Positions 20,897 through 30,231 of a stretch of 64,000 nt of DNA are shown piece by piece. How positions within the stretch are numbered: the stretch's first letter is position 1; each line of letters opens with the position of its first letter. The position numbers and the translations under genes are program-made. Below the pieces are notes generated by a model. The model searched no databases and was not told the origin of the DNA. It worked only from the letters and a program-made list of their open reading frames with translations. This DNA comes from Eutreptiella sp. 'Long Island Sound 2002' (Eukaryota > Euglenozoa > Euglenophyceae > Eutreptiales > Eutreptiaceae). The DNA is taken from assembly GCA_964036045.1 (NCBI GenBank), contig OZ038386.1, positions 12,935,613-12,999,612 on the forward strand, given 5' to 3'.

Positions 20897-21898
20897 GAGT
20901 ATACAAGGTGGTGAGATAGTGGCTTATCTTTGCTTTGGGGAATATGCATGTCGTCTAAAACAAGGCAGCGACTCTCTCCGAAAACGACCTCACGCTTGCT
21001 CTCACAATGGGTTTGATGCACCTTTTGTCTTACTACCTTGAGCAATCCCAATGACCGCTACACATTTGAGTATGGGGACTTTTGAAACAAAGTGCTGGTG
21101 GAATGTTCAAAAACTAACCACAACGGGCCCTAGAGCCAATGCAAACAAAATGCTTTAAAGCAGCGGTGATGTGCAGCATAGTGTTAGACAATACCCTTGC
21201 GCTCACTGCGCAGTAATGATGCGTCGGTTGAATTAACTCATGGAGTTATTGCGGTAGCAGAAAGACAAAAGCAGTTGGGCACAACCTACTAGTGGCATCA
21301 CATAGGATGAGAATATCCATGACATAATTACAAACATCATTGCATAGGGACCATATCAACCAATTGCATGAATACTGTATCAACCAACAACACAAGCGAA
21401 TGGTGCTCAGGACCCACAGCAACTTGGCACCGGTGGTCACCACACTACCCCATGGTCCTGCGCTCAAATGTCCCGCTTGAGTAAACGCACCGAAACCCGG
21501 TGTGTTTACCATTGCCAGGGCTTTGCCATAATTTTCTTGCGCCTTCCTAATCCGAACTCAATACAAGACTGGGCCCTCAGACACACCCCCAGTGAAGGGT
21601 ACCTAGTAGTCCACCCTTCATTGTGGGGGGACCTCATCTTGTCATAGAGAGTGTGTACCACTTAATTGTGTACCCCTTGATCCCCATTTCTGCTCTCAAC
21701 TCCTCCCCCGACGGCTTGTGGGGGGCACATTGGTGAGGGCAAAAGTGTAGGTATAGACCCATTACGAACCAAATGGTCCAACATGTGCATTATTTACTTT
21801 GGGTCATACAAGAAAGGTACGGAGCACATGCTCTAGGGTGCTGGGGTACATTATTCATGGATACACGTTGCCGATTTTGCGAAGATAGAGGCACATAC

Positions 21899-22094
21899 CA
21901 TCCTCCACCCCATTGGCAAACGCCAAGTCATCAGTAAAAACTTGTCCCTCTTTGAAGTGCAAGTTCCAAGCTTTGGCCCCAACATCCGCCACAACTTTGC
22001 TGTGGAGAGCTTCGGATTCCGTCGTCAACGCGCGCAAGAAGGCGCGGCAAGTGCGGAAGCGACTCCATTGTCGCAGCCATGAGTGAGACAACAT
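21899..22094 (-). CDS. Probable first exon with mitochondrial presequence (candidate BCKDHA exon 1)
   Basis: An ATG at 22094 opens MLSHSWLRQWSRFRTCRAFL. This is Arg-rich with no acidic residue for the first 26 positions, typical of a mitochondrial targeting peptide. Later residues LHFKEGQVFTDDLAFANG resemble the FPGGKVAFTPEIQF-like start of mature BCKDHA proteins in plants. The exon ends at a good donor (GTATGT). It lies on the correct strand, 2.8 kb upstream of the first confirmed exon. The phases do not match directly: this exon leaves one base and the next needs two, so an intermediate exon or another gene must be assumed. Confidence 0.45.
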
Positions 22095-23627
22095 GAATAA
22101 TAAGAGCTAGATACGGGCCCGCGTTGTGGGTGGCACGTTGGTGAAGTCCCTTGGGTGTCCGAAGAGAGGGAGGTCCATTTGATGTCGTTCAGGGATAATC
22201 TTGGTATGCACGACAAGCACGACAACACTTCCCCTTAGGTGTCCGAGGGAGGTCCTTTTGTGTCCCAAAAATGTACGCAATAAGCACAGTCCTCGGAGCT
22301 TACCCATGTCACGACACGTGTCACGGCACACTTTCGGATTACCCCCCTCTCCCCAATCCCCCCCCTTCCATGTCATCATGGTGGCACATCCGGCACAAGC
22401 GACACAGGTGACACAAGTGCCACTCATCCTAGTACACGAACCATTGCGCGACAAAATAGCTGTCCCATGACACGACACAGCCCACGCCCCTTCCCCCCTC
22501 CTCCCATGGCTGGGTAAGCTCCCTAAGTTCGAGACTTGCATCAAGTTGCATCAAGGACGAAGAGCAAGGGTTGGAAAAAATTTGTAGGTTGGGCCCGCTC
22601 TTTCATCTTATAATCATGCGCGCAACATTGGTTCTTGTGGAACAACCATGGGACGGATCACATGACAATAATAACGTGGGAACAGCATTTGAATTTTAGC
22701 AAGCAAGTGTATATTCGGACTTTCTTGCGAGCTGACAAACAAGCTAATGCCTTAGCTTTGGGAATCCACCCTCTGGGAATCCACATTCCGATTTTGATAA
22801 TGCGGATTTAGCGAGAAACACGGGACAATGGACATGAATGTAGACTTGCCAAATCTCGGAGAGGAAGTGGCTGATGTTGATGAGAGTAAGCGCACAAACA
22901 TTGCTTGACCACCACTTCTAAGTCGTTCTCATCAATTGAAGTTATTCAAAGAGCCCTCATTTCTAGTGCATTTGTGTGTGTGGTTGTGCATGTCACTAAG
23001 GGTACCCGATTCGGTGCTATGGTGATACATTCGGGTATTGTTTGGGGGCCTCCACTGCTCTGCCGTCTCTCAGACCTTCCTGTCCACATCAATGGTAAGG
23101 GAGTATTGGGTGCGGTCACCTTCGCCACCCTCTCCCAGTCAGCCCGGCTGTAGTCTCCTTGCATCGCCAGAGGCTAAGGAGCGCGATCTTGCGCTGTCGC
23201 GGCGGTTGCATACATCGGCTGTGTCAGGTGGCAAAACCACGCAAGGCAAGCCGGCCGGCACGGTCCCCCTCCGCTTCGACCGCCGGTAGCCAATACCCGC
23301 ATTTTTTTGCATTTTAACCAATTTCAGCTCCGTCGGCAGAAGGTGTATCAACCCTACAGACCTTGGGTTCAAAGTGCAAACTTGTACATTATAGATTACC
23401 ATCACGTGGTGGATTCAAAGGTCCACACCTCCTCCACGCCGCCCTCTCCTCATCCTCGTCCATACTACGCACGGCAGACGAGGCGGCAAAGCGATTATCA
23501 AGGAGACATGGAAAACCAAGTGACATGAAACGCAACCATCGTACAACCAAGTACTTAGTCATCGTGCTCTTGCCTAATATTTGCCTCGAGGATGTGTTAT
23601 CTAGGTCTCATTGCCATGTTTTATTCT
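22095..23627. other. No gene recognised
   Basis: No convincing exon or domain on either strand. A frame on minus 22107-22544 shows several Cys residues but no family resemblance. Confidence 0.45.
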
Positions 23628-23702
23628 GAAAACGGGCGATTAACCCGTTTTCTTGAATGAAAACTGGCTATAAAAGGTGCGTTAGCACCTTAGCCCGTTT
23701 TC
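23628..23702. repeat. Two adjacent hairpins sharing GAAAACGGGC arms
   Basis: The first is a perfect 9-bp stem (GAAAACGGG / CCCGTTTTC) with a 7-base loop at 23628-23652. The second is a 12-bp stem with one mismatch at 23659-23702 that encloses a smaller GGTGC-GTTA-GCACC hairpin. The outer arms of the two hairpins are also mutually complementary. Confidence 0.9.
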
Positions 23703-23713
23703 AAGCATTGCAA

Positions 23714-24366
23714 AGTATGACTCTCCTGTTCGGGGATCGAACTCAGGTCGTCGAGTTGTTAGTCAAGTGTTTTACCGCTCAACTATGCTCCAGGGATAAA
23801 AACACATGCTGTTGGCGCGGCACCACCCAATCTCTTAGGCTCTGCCACTTGCCCCCAGTGTGTTGATATCCCCTTCCTCGCTTCGTCGTCCGTTGTTCTG
23901 TCTCAGTCCGGTGGTGTATTGTAGGGCACCATCCCCCTTGGTCGTCGCGGCTTTGCTCGCTCCTGTCTCTTCTTGATTTATCTCGTATGGTCTTGAGCAC
24001 ACTTCCAGTGCCTGCACACGAGTGGGTCAAGTATGACTCTCCTGTTCAAGTATGACTCTCCTGTTCGGGAATCGAACTCAGGTCGTCGAGTTGTTAGTCA
24101 AGTGTTTTACCGCTCAACTATGCTCCAGGGATAAAAACACATGCTGTTGGCGCGGCACCACCCAATCTCTTAGGCTCTGCCACTTGCCCCCAGTGTGTTG
24201 ATATCCCCTTCCTCGCTTCGTCGTCCGTTGTTCTGTCTCAGTCCGGTGGTGTATTGTAGGGCACCATCCCCCTTGGTCGTCGCGGCTTTGCTCGCTCCTG
24301 TCTCTTCTTGATTTATCTCGTATGGTCTTTAGCACACTTCCAGTGCCTGCACACGAGTGGGTCAAA
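23714..24366. repeat. 335-bp tandem duplication, nearly identical copies
   Basis: The copy starting TATGACTCTCCTGTTCGGG at 23716 is repeated at 24051 with only a couple of differences across 315 bases. An extra partial copy of the first 18 bases sits at the junction (24029-24047), as expected from slippage or unequal recombination at AAGTATGACTCTCCTGTTC. An 83-codon minus-strand frame is duplicated with it but looks noncoding. Confidence 0.95.
23716..23793 (-). other. tRNA-like sequence (also duplicated at 24051-24128)
   Basis: On the minus strand TAGTTGAGCGGTAAAAC resembles a tRNA A box and GAGTTCGATCCCCG a B box, about 35 bases apart, with a CTAACAA loop between them. The T and anticodon stems pair poorly, so this is more likely a degenerate tRNA gene or the head of a tRNA-derived SINE than a functional tRNA. 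Confidence 0.35.
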
Positions 24367-24898
24367 TCGTAATCGATCGATTTGGCTGAAGTGTCGTATA
24401 CGGGAGGTACAGAAAAGAATTCTGCATGGATAGGTTCAATTTTTGTTTTCTGTCGTTCACATTTGTCTGCCGAAGGTCTGTTTCCCTGCGTAGTGGGCGG
24501 TCACATGCGCGGTAATCAGAATGGGACAGCTCCGAGCAACAGTAGATAAGCAGTGCTCCAACGTGGATATTACAAGCAGCACCTAAAATTCACCACAGCA
24601 GTTAGTGACATCAGTAGTGCCCGATGACATAAGCAACACCTCCATTCCTAACGAGTTGGCAATTCTTACCTAGTCGTTGAGGCGTCCTATTGTGAAATTG
24701 GACCCTTTTTTCACCTATTGCTAATTTCCAAAAACTATTTTTCTTTTTTTTGTCTTGCCCCCCCTTTTTTTTCCTCTTATTATTGCCTCTTTTTTTCTCT
24801 CTCTTTTTTTTTAAACACTATCAATGCATAATGCATGTCCCAATAGGCCTCACTAAGCAATGGCACAACACGAAGCACATTGTATCATCACCTCATAC
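24367..24898. other. No gene; pyrimidine-rich stretch
   Basis: From about 24706 to 24815 the plus strand is dominated by T and C runs. No coding signal is seen. Confidence 0.5.
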
Positions 24899-25173
24899 TC
24901 ATTGTTGACTTGAAAAGTTTCCCAATTGAGACATCAACAGCTGCAAGTCTTGTGAGGACATGGGAGGCATCACTGGAAAACTTGGCACTTGGGGCACCAC
25001 ACCCATGCCAAACGAATTCGGAGACATGCCAGTACCTAGCAATGATAGTGGAATATGCGGCAGAGACCCGCGTGCGAACGGAGGAAGACTACTCGAGCTA
25101 GAGCTGGAGTGGGAAATGAAGCTATTGGTGGAGGTGGCCACGGAGTTGGACTGAGTTGGACTTAGAAACCGGA
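24899..25173 (-). CDS. Candidate terminal exon of an unidentified Ser/Pro-rich protein
   Basis: On the minus strand a strong acceptor (CATTTTTTTCAG) is followed by 91 codons ending in TGA. The peptide has NSFISHSSSSSSSLPPFARG, then a Gly/Pro/Met-rich stretch and the end PPMSSQDLQLLMSQLGNF. It is low-complexity and probably disordered, with a short amphipathic C-terminus. Upstream on the same strand a Pro/Lys-rich frame (near 25200-25322) could be the preceding exon. No domain is recognised and the function is unknown. Confidence 0.4.
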
Positions 25174-25359
25174 CTGAAAAAAATGGAGATTGTTCGTCGT
25201 TCTTTGTTTTTTGGGAGGATTTGTTGCCATCTCCTTGCCTTGCGGGCTTTGGGTTTGGCATCGGAGGGCGGGTTCTCTTGGGGGGGTGCTTGTGGTGGAG
25301 GCTTTGGTGCGGGGATTTCCACTGGGGGGGCCGATGCCCGATGCGCTGCTGAGCGATCT

Positions 25360-25385
25360 GCCGATCGGCTGCGCAGCCGATCGGC
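25360..25385. repeat. Perfect 26-bp palindrome
   Basis: The sequence is its own reverse complement over 26 bases centred between 25372 and 25373. It contains two CCGATCGG octamers, each itself palindromic. Confidence 0.97.
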
Positions 25386-25865
25386 CAGCAGTAGGCCTAA
25401 GGCTTACGGGTTTTGGGATTCGAACTGCTGCCAACTGTACCTTACCGTACCGTGCGCAACTGTAGGCATTAAAGGGAAATAAGCAGCTCTGCTTCTCTAC
25501 TGTTGATCGGAGTACCTTCCAGAATGTAAAGCTCAGATTACATATTGATGTTTAATGCTTAAAATACATTTCATTTTGTCTACACACTATAAAGTGCCCT
25601 ACAGCGAAATGAATGATTCGCTTTGTAGTACCTGTTTGCTCTGCCAGCGGCCTGCTACACCTAACCGGTTTTTGAAATGAACCAAGACAAATTCCTCATA
25701 ATATCTGATGATCTATCTGTGTCAAATGTGTTGTTAAAATGGAATCTTTCCTGTTCCTCCCGGCATCCACGTGAAGTCATTTGTTCCAACCAGCAACATC
25801 ATCACCCCCCCCAAGGAACAGTAAATTCGTCTTTTCGATTCTTCTGGAAGCCTCAGCGAAATTGC

Positions 25866-26983
25866 TTCACGACGTCATGCACAAGCATTTGAACATTTTC
25901 GCACGTTGGCCCCCTCGTAATGGCCTACATTTCCACCTTCAGAGTAGAACGTTGATTGCTTTGAGTATGCAAAAAGTTTCCGGGATTAAAAATGAAAAAA
26001 AAAACCAAGTTGCATACTGTTCGTTGCTGGTCAAAGGTCACGAAAATTGCCTCACAAACCTTCGTCTTGCACACGTTGTCAATAAAGATATTTCCTTCTT
26101 CCACGAAATGTACAACTGTTCGAGCCCATACTGGACACCCGAGATGGATTTCTTTCCAACGGGCCACGCGGTTCCTCAATTTGACGACACGCAGCACTTG
26201 ACTTACAAATTGTTCCATCCTGACGACACTTCGGTGCCCATCATTCACCCAGAGTTCAAGGCGCTCGGAAGGTTGTGGATTCCCTGGCAGCACGTTCATA
26301 GAACAAGTGGGCTCGACAGATACGTCACGAACCATCCGCATGCACCCTCCCTGTGTGTTCTTTTTCAAAACGGGCGTTGCAACTCCATGGAAAAGTGCAA
26401 CCAGGTTCACGTGAGTGTTCCTTTTGCGACCCTGGTTTCGACAACACTGGCAATGCACGCGTTGAGCAACTGTTGTCGCGCGCACGGAGATCTCGCCTCA
26501 ACTACCAGCGACATCTTTGGTGGTCTGCGGACGGACACCATCGAATTGCGAATTCCAGGTCGGCTTTCCCCAATTTCCCCAATTTTACCCGTCACTTGTG
26601 CGTACAGGCCCGGGTCCGGATGATGCACTTTCACGGATGCAGGTGCTGGCTGCACGCCGTCTGATTTTCTAAGCAACACACTGACGTGCGACTCGGGAGA
26701 CGGGAAATGGGAACCCCTCTGTATTGGTCCGACTAATTTGGGGCACCAACGGGTGTGTGTCCAAATTCCCCAAGGTGTGTCCTTTGGTCGCGCAGGCCTG
26801 GCATCACTGAATATATCCACTGACCGGATTGCCGCCACTTTCTTCTGGAACCGGTTCGTGAAGGAGAAGAGGCGTGTGCTGTTCTTCAGTCCGGACCGTG
26901 TCTGCAAGTTGCACCAGCAGAACCAGTGCAAGTACGGGGTGGAGTGCAAAAACGTTCATCTCTGCCGTGAGATCTGGAGTCAG
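25866..26983 (+). CDS. Tandem CCCH zinc-finger protein, spliced (partial model)
   Basis: Two canonical CCCH fingers of the C-x7-C-x5-C-x3-H type are encoded: CVLFQNGRCNSMEKCNQVH (26354-26410) and CKLHQQNQCKYGVECKNVH (26903-26959). CCCH fingers usually bind single-stranded RNA and act in mRNA processing, stability or translation. The first exon is open from at least 25866 and contains SVPIIHPEFKALGRLW; it ends at a good donor GTGAGT at 26411. The second starts after CGCAG near 26796, and its donor near 26984 is weak. Phases of the two do not match, so at least one exon between them (perhaps around 26452-26640) is missing from this model. The true start is unknown. Confidence 0.65.
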
Positions 26984-27193
26984 GTTTTTCTCCTGCACCC
27001 ACTCGGAGTGGCGCAGCTCGTTATCGCTTCTACCCCCATCAAGGTTTCTGCCTGCACACTTGAACAACTACTGTGATGCTTCATCAGCGGCATTCCAGGA
27101 TACTTCCTTCCCCTTTGAAAGCACCCAGTCTCTAAAAACAACACCTTTCTGCATAGGTGGTGGCAAGTTCAGCGCAAGACCCTGCTTACACAC

Positions 27194-27363
27194 CCAAGTT
27201 GTTGGACCTGTGTGGCCCTGCCAATGAGGTATTCGTCCATTCCACACACCAATTCGAAGTCCGCAAACACAGCACCAGGACAGTAGTCGCCGTTGACAAT
27301 CTCTCGCGAGGGCGAGAGAACCGCCACCGGGGCTTTCGAATTTTGAAGCAGAGGGGAACACAG
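27194..27363 (-). CDS. Weak candidate exon, unidentified
   Basis: Between acceptor TGTTCTGGCAG and donor GTGTGTAAG on the minus strand, one frame is open and protein-like (SPSREIVNGDYCPGAVFADF, then CGMDEYLIGRATQVQQLG). No family is recognised. It lies opposite the CCCH gene strand. The support is only splice sites plus composition. Confidence 0.25.
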
Positions 27364-29144
27364 CTGCCAGAACATTCTGGGGGAACACTCTGCCATTGGG
27401 CATGCCGTATATACAGTTCTGAGCGTTCTTGGCTCCTTTTTTGCATGTGGTAGACCCCCGGCGAGCATAACACAAAGCGGCCTGGACACAGGTCACTGAG
27501 CCCCAACACCTCAATGTGAAAGGGAACTAGGCTCCGCATACGACCAGGGGGTTTCCGCCCCACACTGAGTTTCGGGGAACTGTGACTTCACCCTTTCCTT
27601 GGAAAATTTTCCTCCACTTCTTCATCATACGCCCCCGCCACTGCAGCCCCCCCCCCCCCCTCCTCCTCACATTTCCCCAGCGCTGTTTTGGCTGCAGCTA
27701 GAGGTGACCACAAGACCCTCTCTCCTATTTTCTCAGTCTTTCTTTTTTCAGCGTGACATAAAACCAACCAAAGGGCAAGCTGATGGAGCCACAGCCCACA
27801 GCACCCAGGCCATGCGTGCGCTTTTGCAGGGGCCTCCCCCCTGAGTTGGTGTTCATAGGGATGCTGTCCTTCGATGAACTTCGGCTCAGCTTTCATGCTT
27901 CCACGCCCTTGGTCGGGGGTGCACTGGCAGGGAGAGTCAGGGTTGGGTGTTTGAGTGGTTTGTTTTTCTTCGTCACTGATCGTGGTCGGTGTGGGTGCTT
28001 GTTGGTGGGGACTTTGTGTTGCCTTTTGGGGTGAAAGAGGGGTGTTGGTGCGGGGGAGGAAGTGCTGTATATGGAGAGGGTGTTTTTCCAGGGGTTGTCC
28101 GCTGAGTCTGGTTGGAGTGTCTGGACGTCTGGTGTGGGATTGTTGCGAAGCCAATCTTGCCCTTCCTGTGCTGTTTTCAGTTTTTTGCGTCGTTTTTTTT
28201 GTGCCGTGTGTAGTGTGTGCTTGTGCTGTGAGTAGGGTGTGTTTGGGGGAGAGAGCGGAGTAGGTTGCTGAGAGAGTTGGGAATAAGTGTGCAGACGTAA
28301 TTACGTCTGTCACCCAGAGATAGTGTTCCACCAGTCGGTTACTGTGTTGCAGAAGGGGGGGGGGGGGGCAGACTGAAAAGGTGTTCTTGGCTCCTTGTAC
28401 CTTCACCCCCGATGACTTTGACAAGCAAGATGTCCCGGTTTTCTTCGTTCTCCGGCGGTACTAATATCGTGATCACAAAACCTTGCACATTTGGAAAACA
28501 AAATTGCTGATGATGTTCGAAGCACCAACATGCAAACTACCAGCATTTTTGCGTTTGATTGCATTTTGGGATTTGAGGGGGTGTGTCCAGCGCATGACAC
28601 CTCGTATCCCAAATTGCTTGTTGGGGCAGTATATGGTGATATTCGGTGGTGCAGGAGGGATTCAAGGAAATTGGAATAGGCAGCCGTGGCATCACACAAA
28701 TGCGTTCAGTTCTGGGTATCAATCAATTCGGACAGGGTAGTATTGAAGGACTGCCAGATTCTGGTTTTTTCCACACACCACTGTCAGTGCGCAACACAAC
28801 CGGCCGTGCGCAACGGATGGATGAATTTTTGGCTTTTTGCCATTCGGAATTGCAAATCTCATACACAAATTCAGTTACAAAATGGTTGTGTTGAAAAAAA
28901 AGTCAGGAATATGGAACCAAGCAGGTGAAGGAGATGCCTGACCTGCATGTGGTGGGTGTGCAGTCGATGAATCATGTCATGCATTGAGTGCACTCAGGTA
29001 CGCTGCTCAGCGATTTGTCTATTGAGCTGAGCGCTAATGTTATCCCCCGCCCCTATGAATCAGCGCAAGTATGTGTACAATTTACCTCTCGCTGCGCTCA
29101 TCAGGTATGTCTACAGGATTTGGTTGCTTTGCTCTCCTGTTCAG
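27364..29144. other. No gene recognised
   Basis: Contains C14 (27647-27660) and G14 (28355-28368) runs and a GT-rich stretch near 27900-28260. Small frames at 28646-28928 plus have ordinary composition but no domain. Confidence 0.45.
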
Positions 29145-29366
29145 GCTGTGGACGCGGAGCCAATGTATCGCAGTTTGCCTGGTGTTTCTGATCCCGTCAT
29201 GAGGCACAAAGGGCGATCTCGTGCCATCCCCATTGTGGACCCAGTCTCCGGGGAAGCCTTGTCTTTCACACCACACAGTGCCTCGGTTGTAGAGGCTCTA
29301 CATGAGTCCGCTGACACCGGACCTTCCTTTTCCACATCCTCAGGATCTCAAGGTCCCATAGGCCCG
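29145..29366 (+). CDS. Candidate exon of an unidentified protein (weak eIF4G-like segment)
   Basis: Acceptor CCTGTTCAG and donor GTATGC bracket a phase-0 open frame of 74 codons. It contains HKGRSRAIPIVDPVSGEALS, then a Ser-rich tail. The R-x-x-I-x-I-x-D-P-x-x-G pattern recalls the conserved patch upstream of the MIF4G domain in eIF4G proteins, but no MIF4G exon was found downstream, so this is only a suggestion. The next candidate exon (30047) joins in phase. Confidence 0.35.
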
Positions 29367-30046
29367 GTATGCCCATCCATGTTTCATATTCCATGTATTG
29401 TCTGCTCAGACAGTTTCCTGGTTGTTGTTTGCGGTACTCTGTTGCGAAAAGGTCGTTGTGTTGTGTGCACTGCGGGCGTCCGAGTGGGGTAGGAAAGAAG
29501 CAAACAACAACAGATGTCTCATGCACTTCTAGGCTTGTGCTCCTTGCTCCTTTTTGTGTCTTGAAATACTAGCCATCACATGTTGGTGGTGGTTTGATGC
29601 CGTTTGTTTTTGTTGGGGCTGGTTCTTTAGTGCCACCATGGACGTAGATACATAAGCCTCTACACAGGTGTCCCAGAAGTGAAGGTGTGCAGTCATGAAG
29701 TTACCCTAGTTATCTCGCTGCATTTTGTCTTCGGGCGACTATGATGTCTGGGATGCACATGTGGTGGAATGTATCAATTTCTGGTATTGATTTAGGCTGT
29801 TCCCCTCCAATTGGCTCCATGTCGCCTTCAAGTCACCCTTCGTCCCACTGAGGTCCAAATCGTCATCAATCGGACCCAGTGACGGAGAATGCCTGGATAT
29901 TTTTCTCAGGCAGACCTAGCTGCTGTAGAACGGATTTGCCTTCATTTTGTTTTTGCTAAAGCACACATCCAATGCTCAACATGGTCAATATGTTCAATAC
30001 AATATCTTCTGTTTCATTTCCTGCCCTTTTTTGCTTCTCTCCACAG
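29367..30046 (+). other. Intron-like interval between candidate exons
   Basis: No protein-like frame was seen; bounded by GTATGC and CTCTCCACAG. Confidence 0.3.
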
Positions 30047-30231
30047 CCGAAGCCAAGAAGCAGTCCACCAGCCATGTTGCAAGATCTCACGCGTATCCTG
30101 TCTGGTTCATCACAGGAGTCCTTGTTCTCATTCACGACATTTTTGCCCACCATTGAGGGCAATCATTCACCTGTTCCTGTCTCTCCTACTGACCACACTC
30201 TGCCATCAAGCCCGATGAGCCAACCGGACAG
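30047..30231 (+). CDS. Candidate exon following 29145-29366
   Basis: Acceptor TTCTCTCCACAG and donor GTGATT flank an open frame encoding PKPRSSPPAMLQDLTRILSG, then a Ser/Pro-rich tail ending SQPDR. It joins the previous exon without a phase break. The composition suggests a disordered region. No domain; identity unknown. Confidence 0.35.

Noticed and set aside
23716-23793. Functional tRNA gene
   Set aside because: A and B boxes are present but the anticodon and T stems do not pair adequately.
27588-28424. 278-aa minus-strand ORF
   Set aside because: Thr/Gln/Pro-rich, from GT-rich plus strand; no domain.
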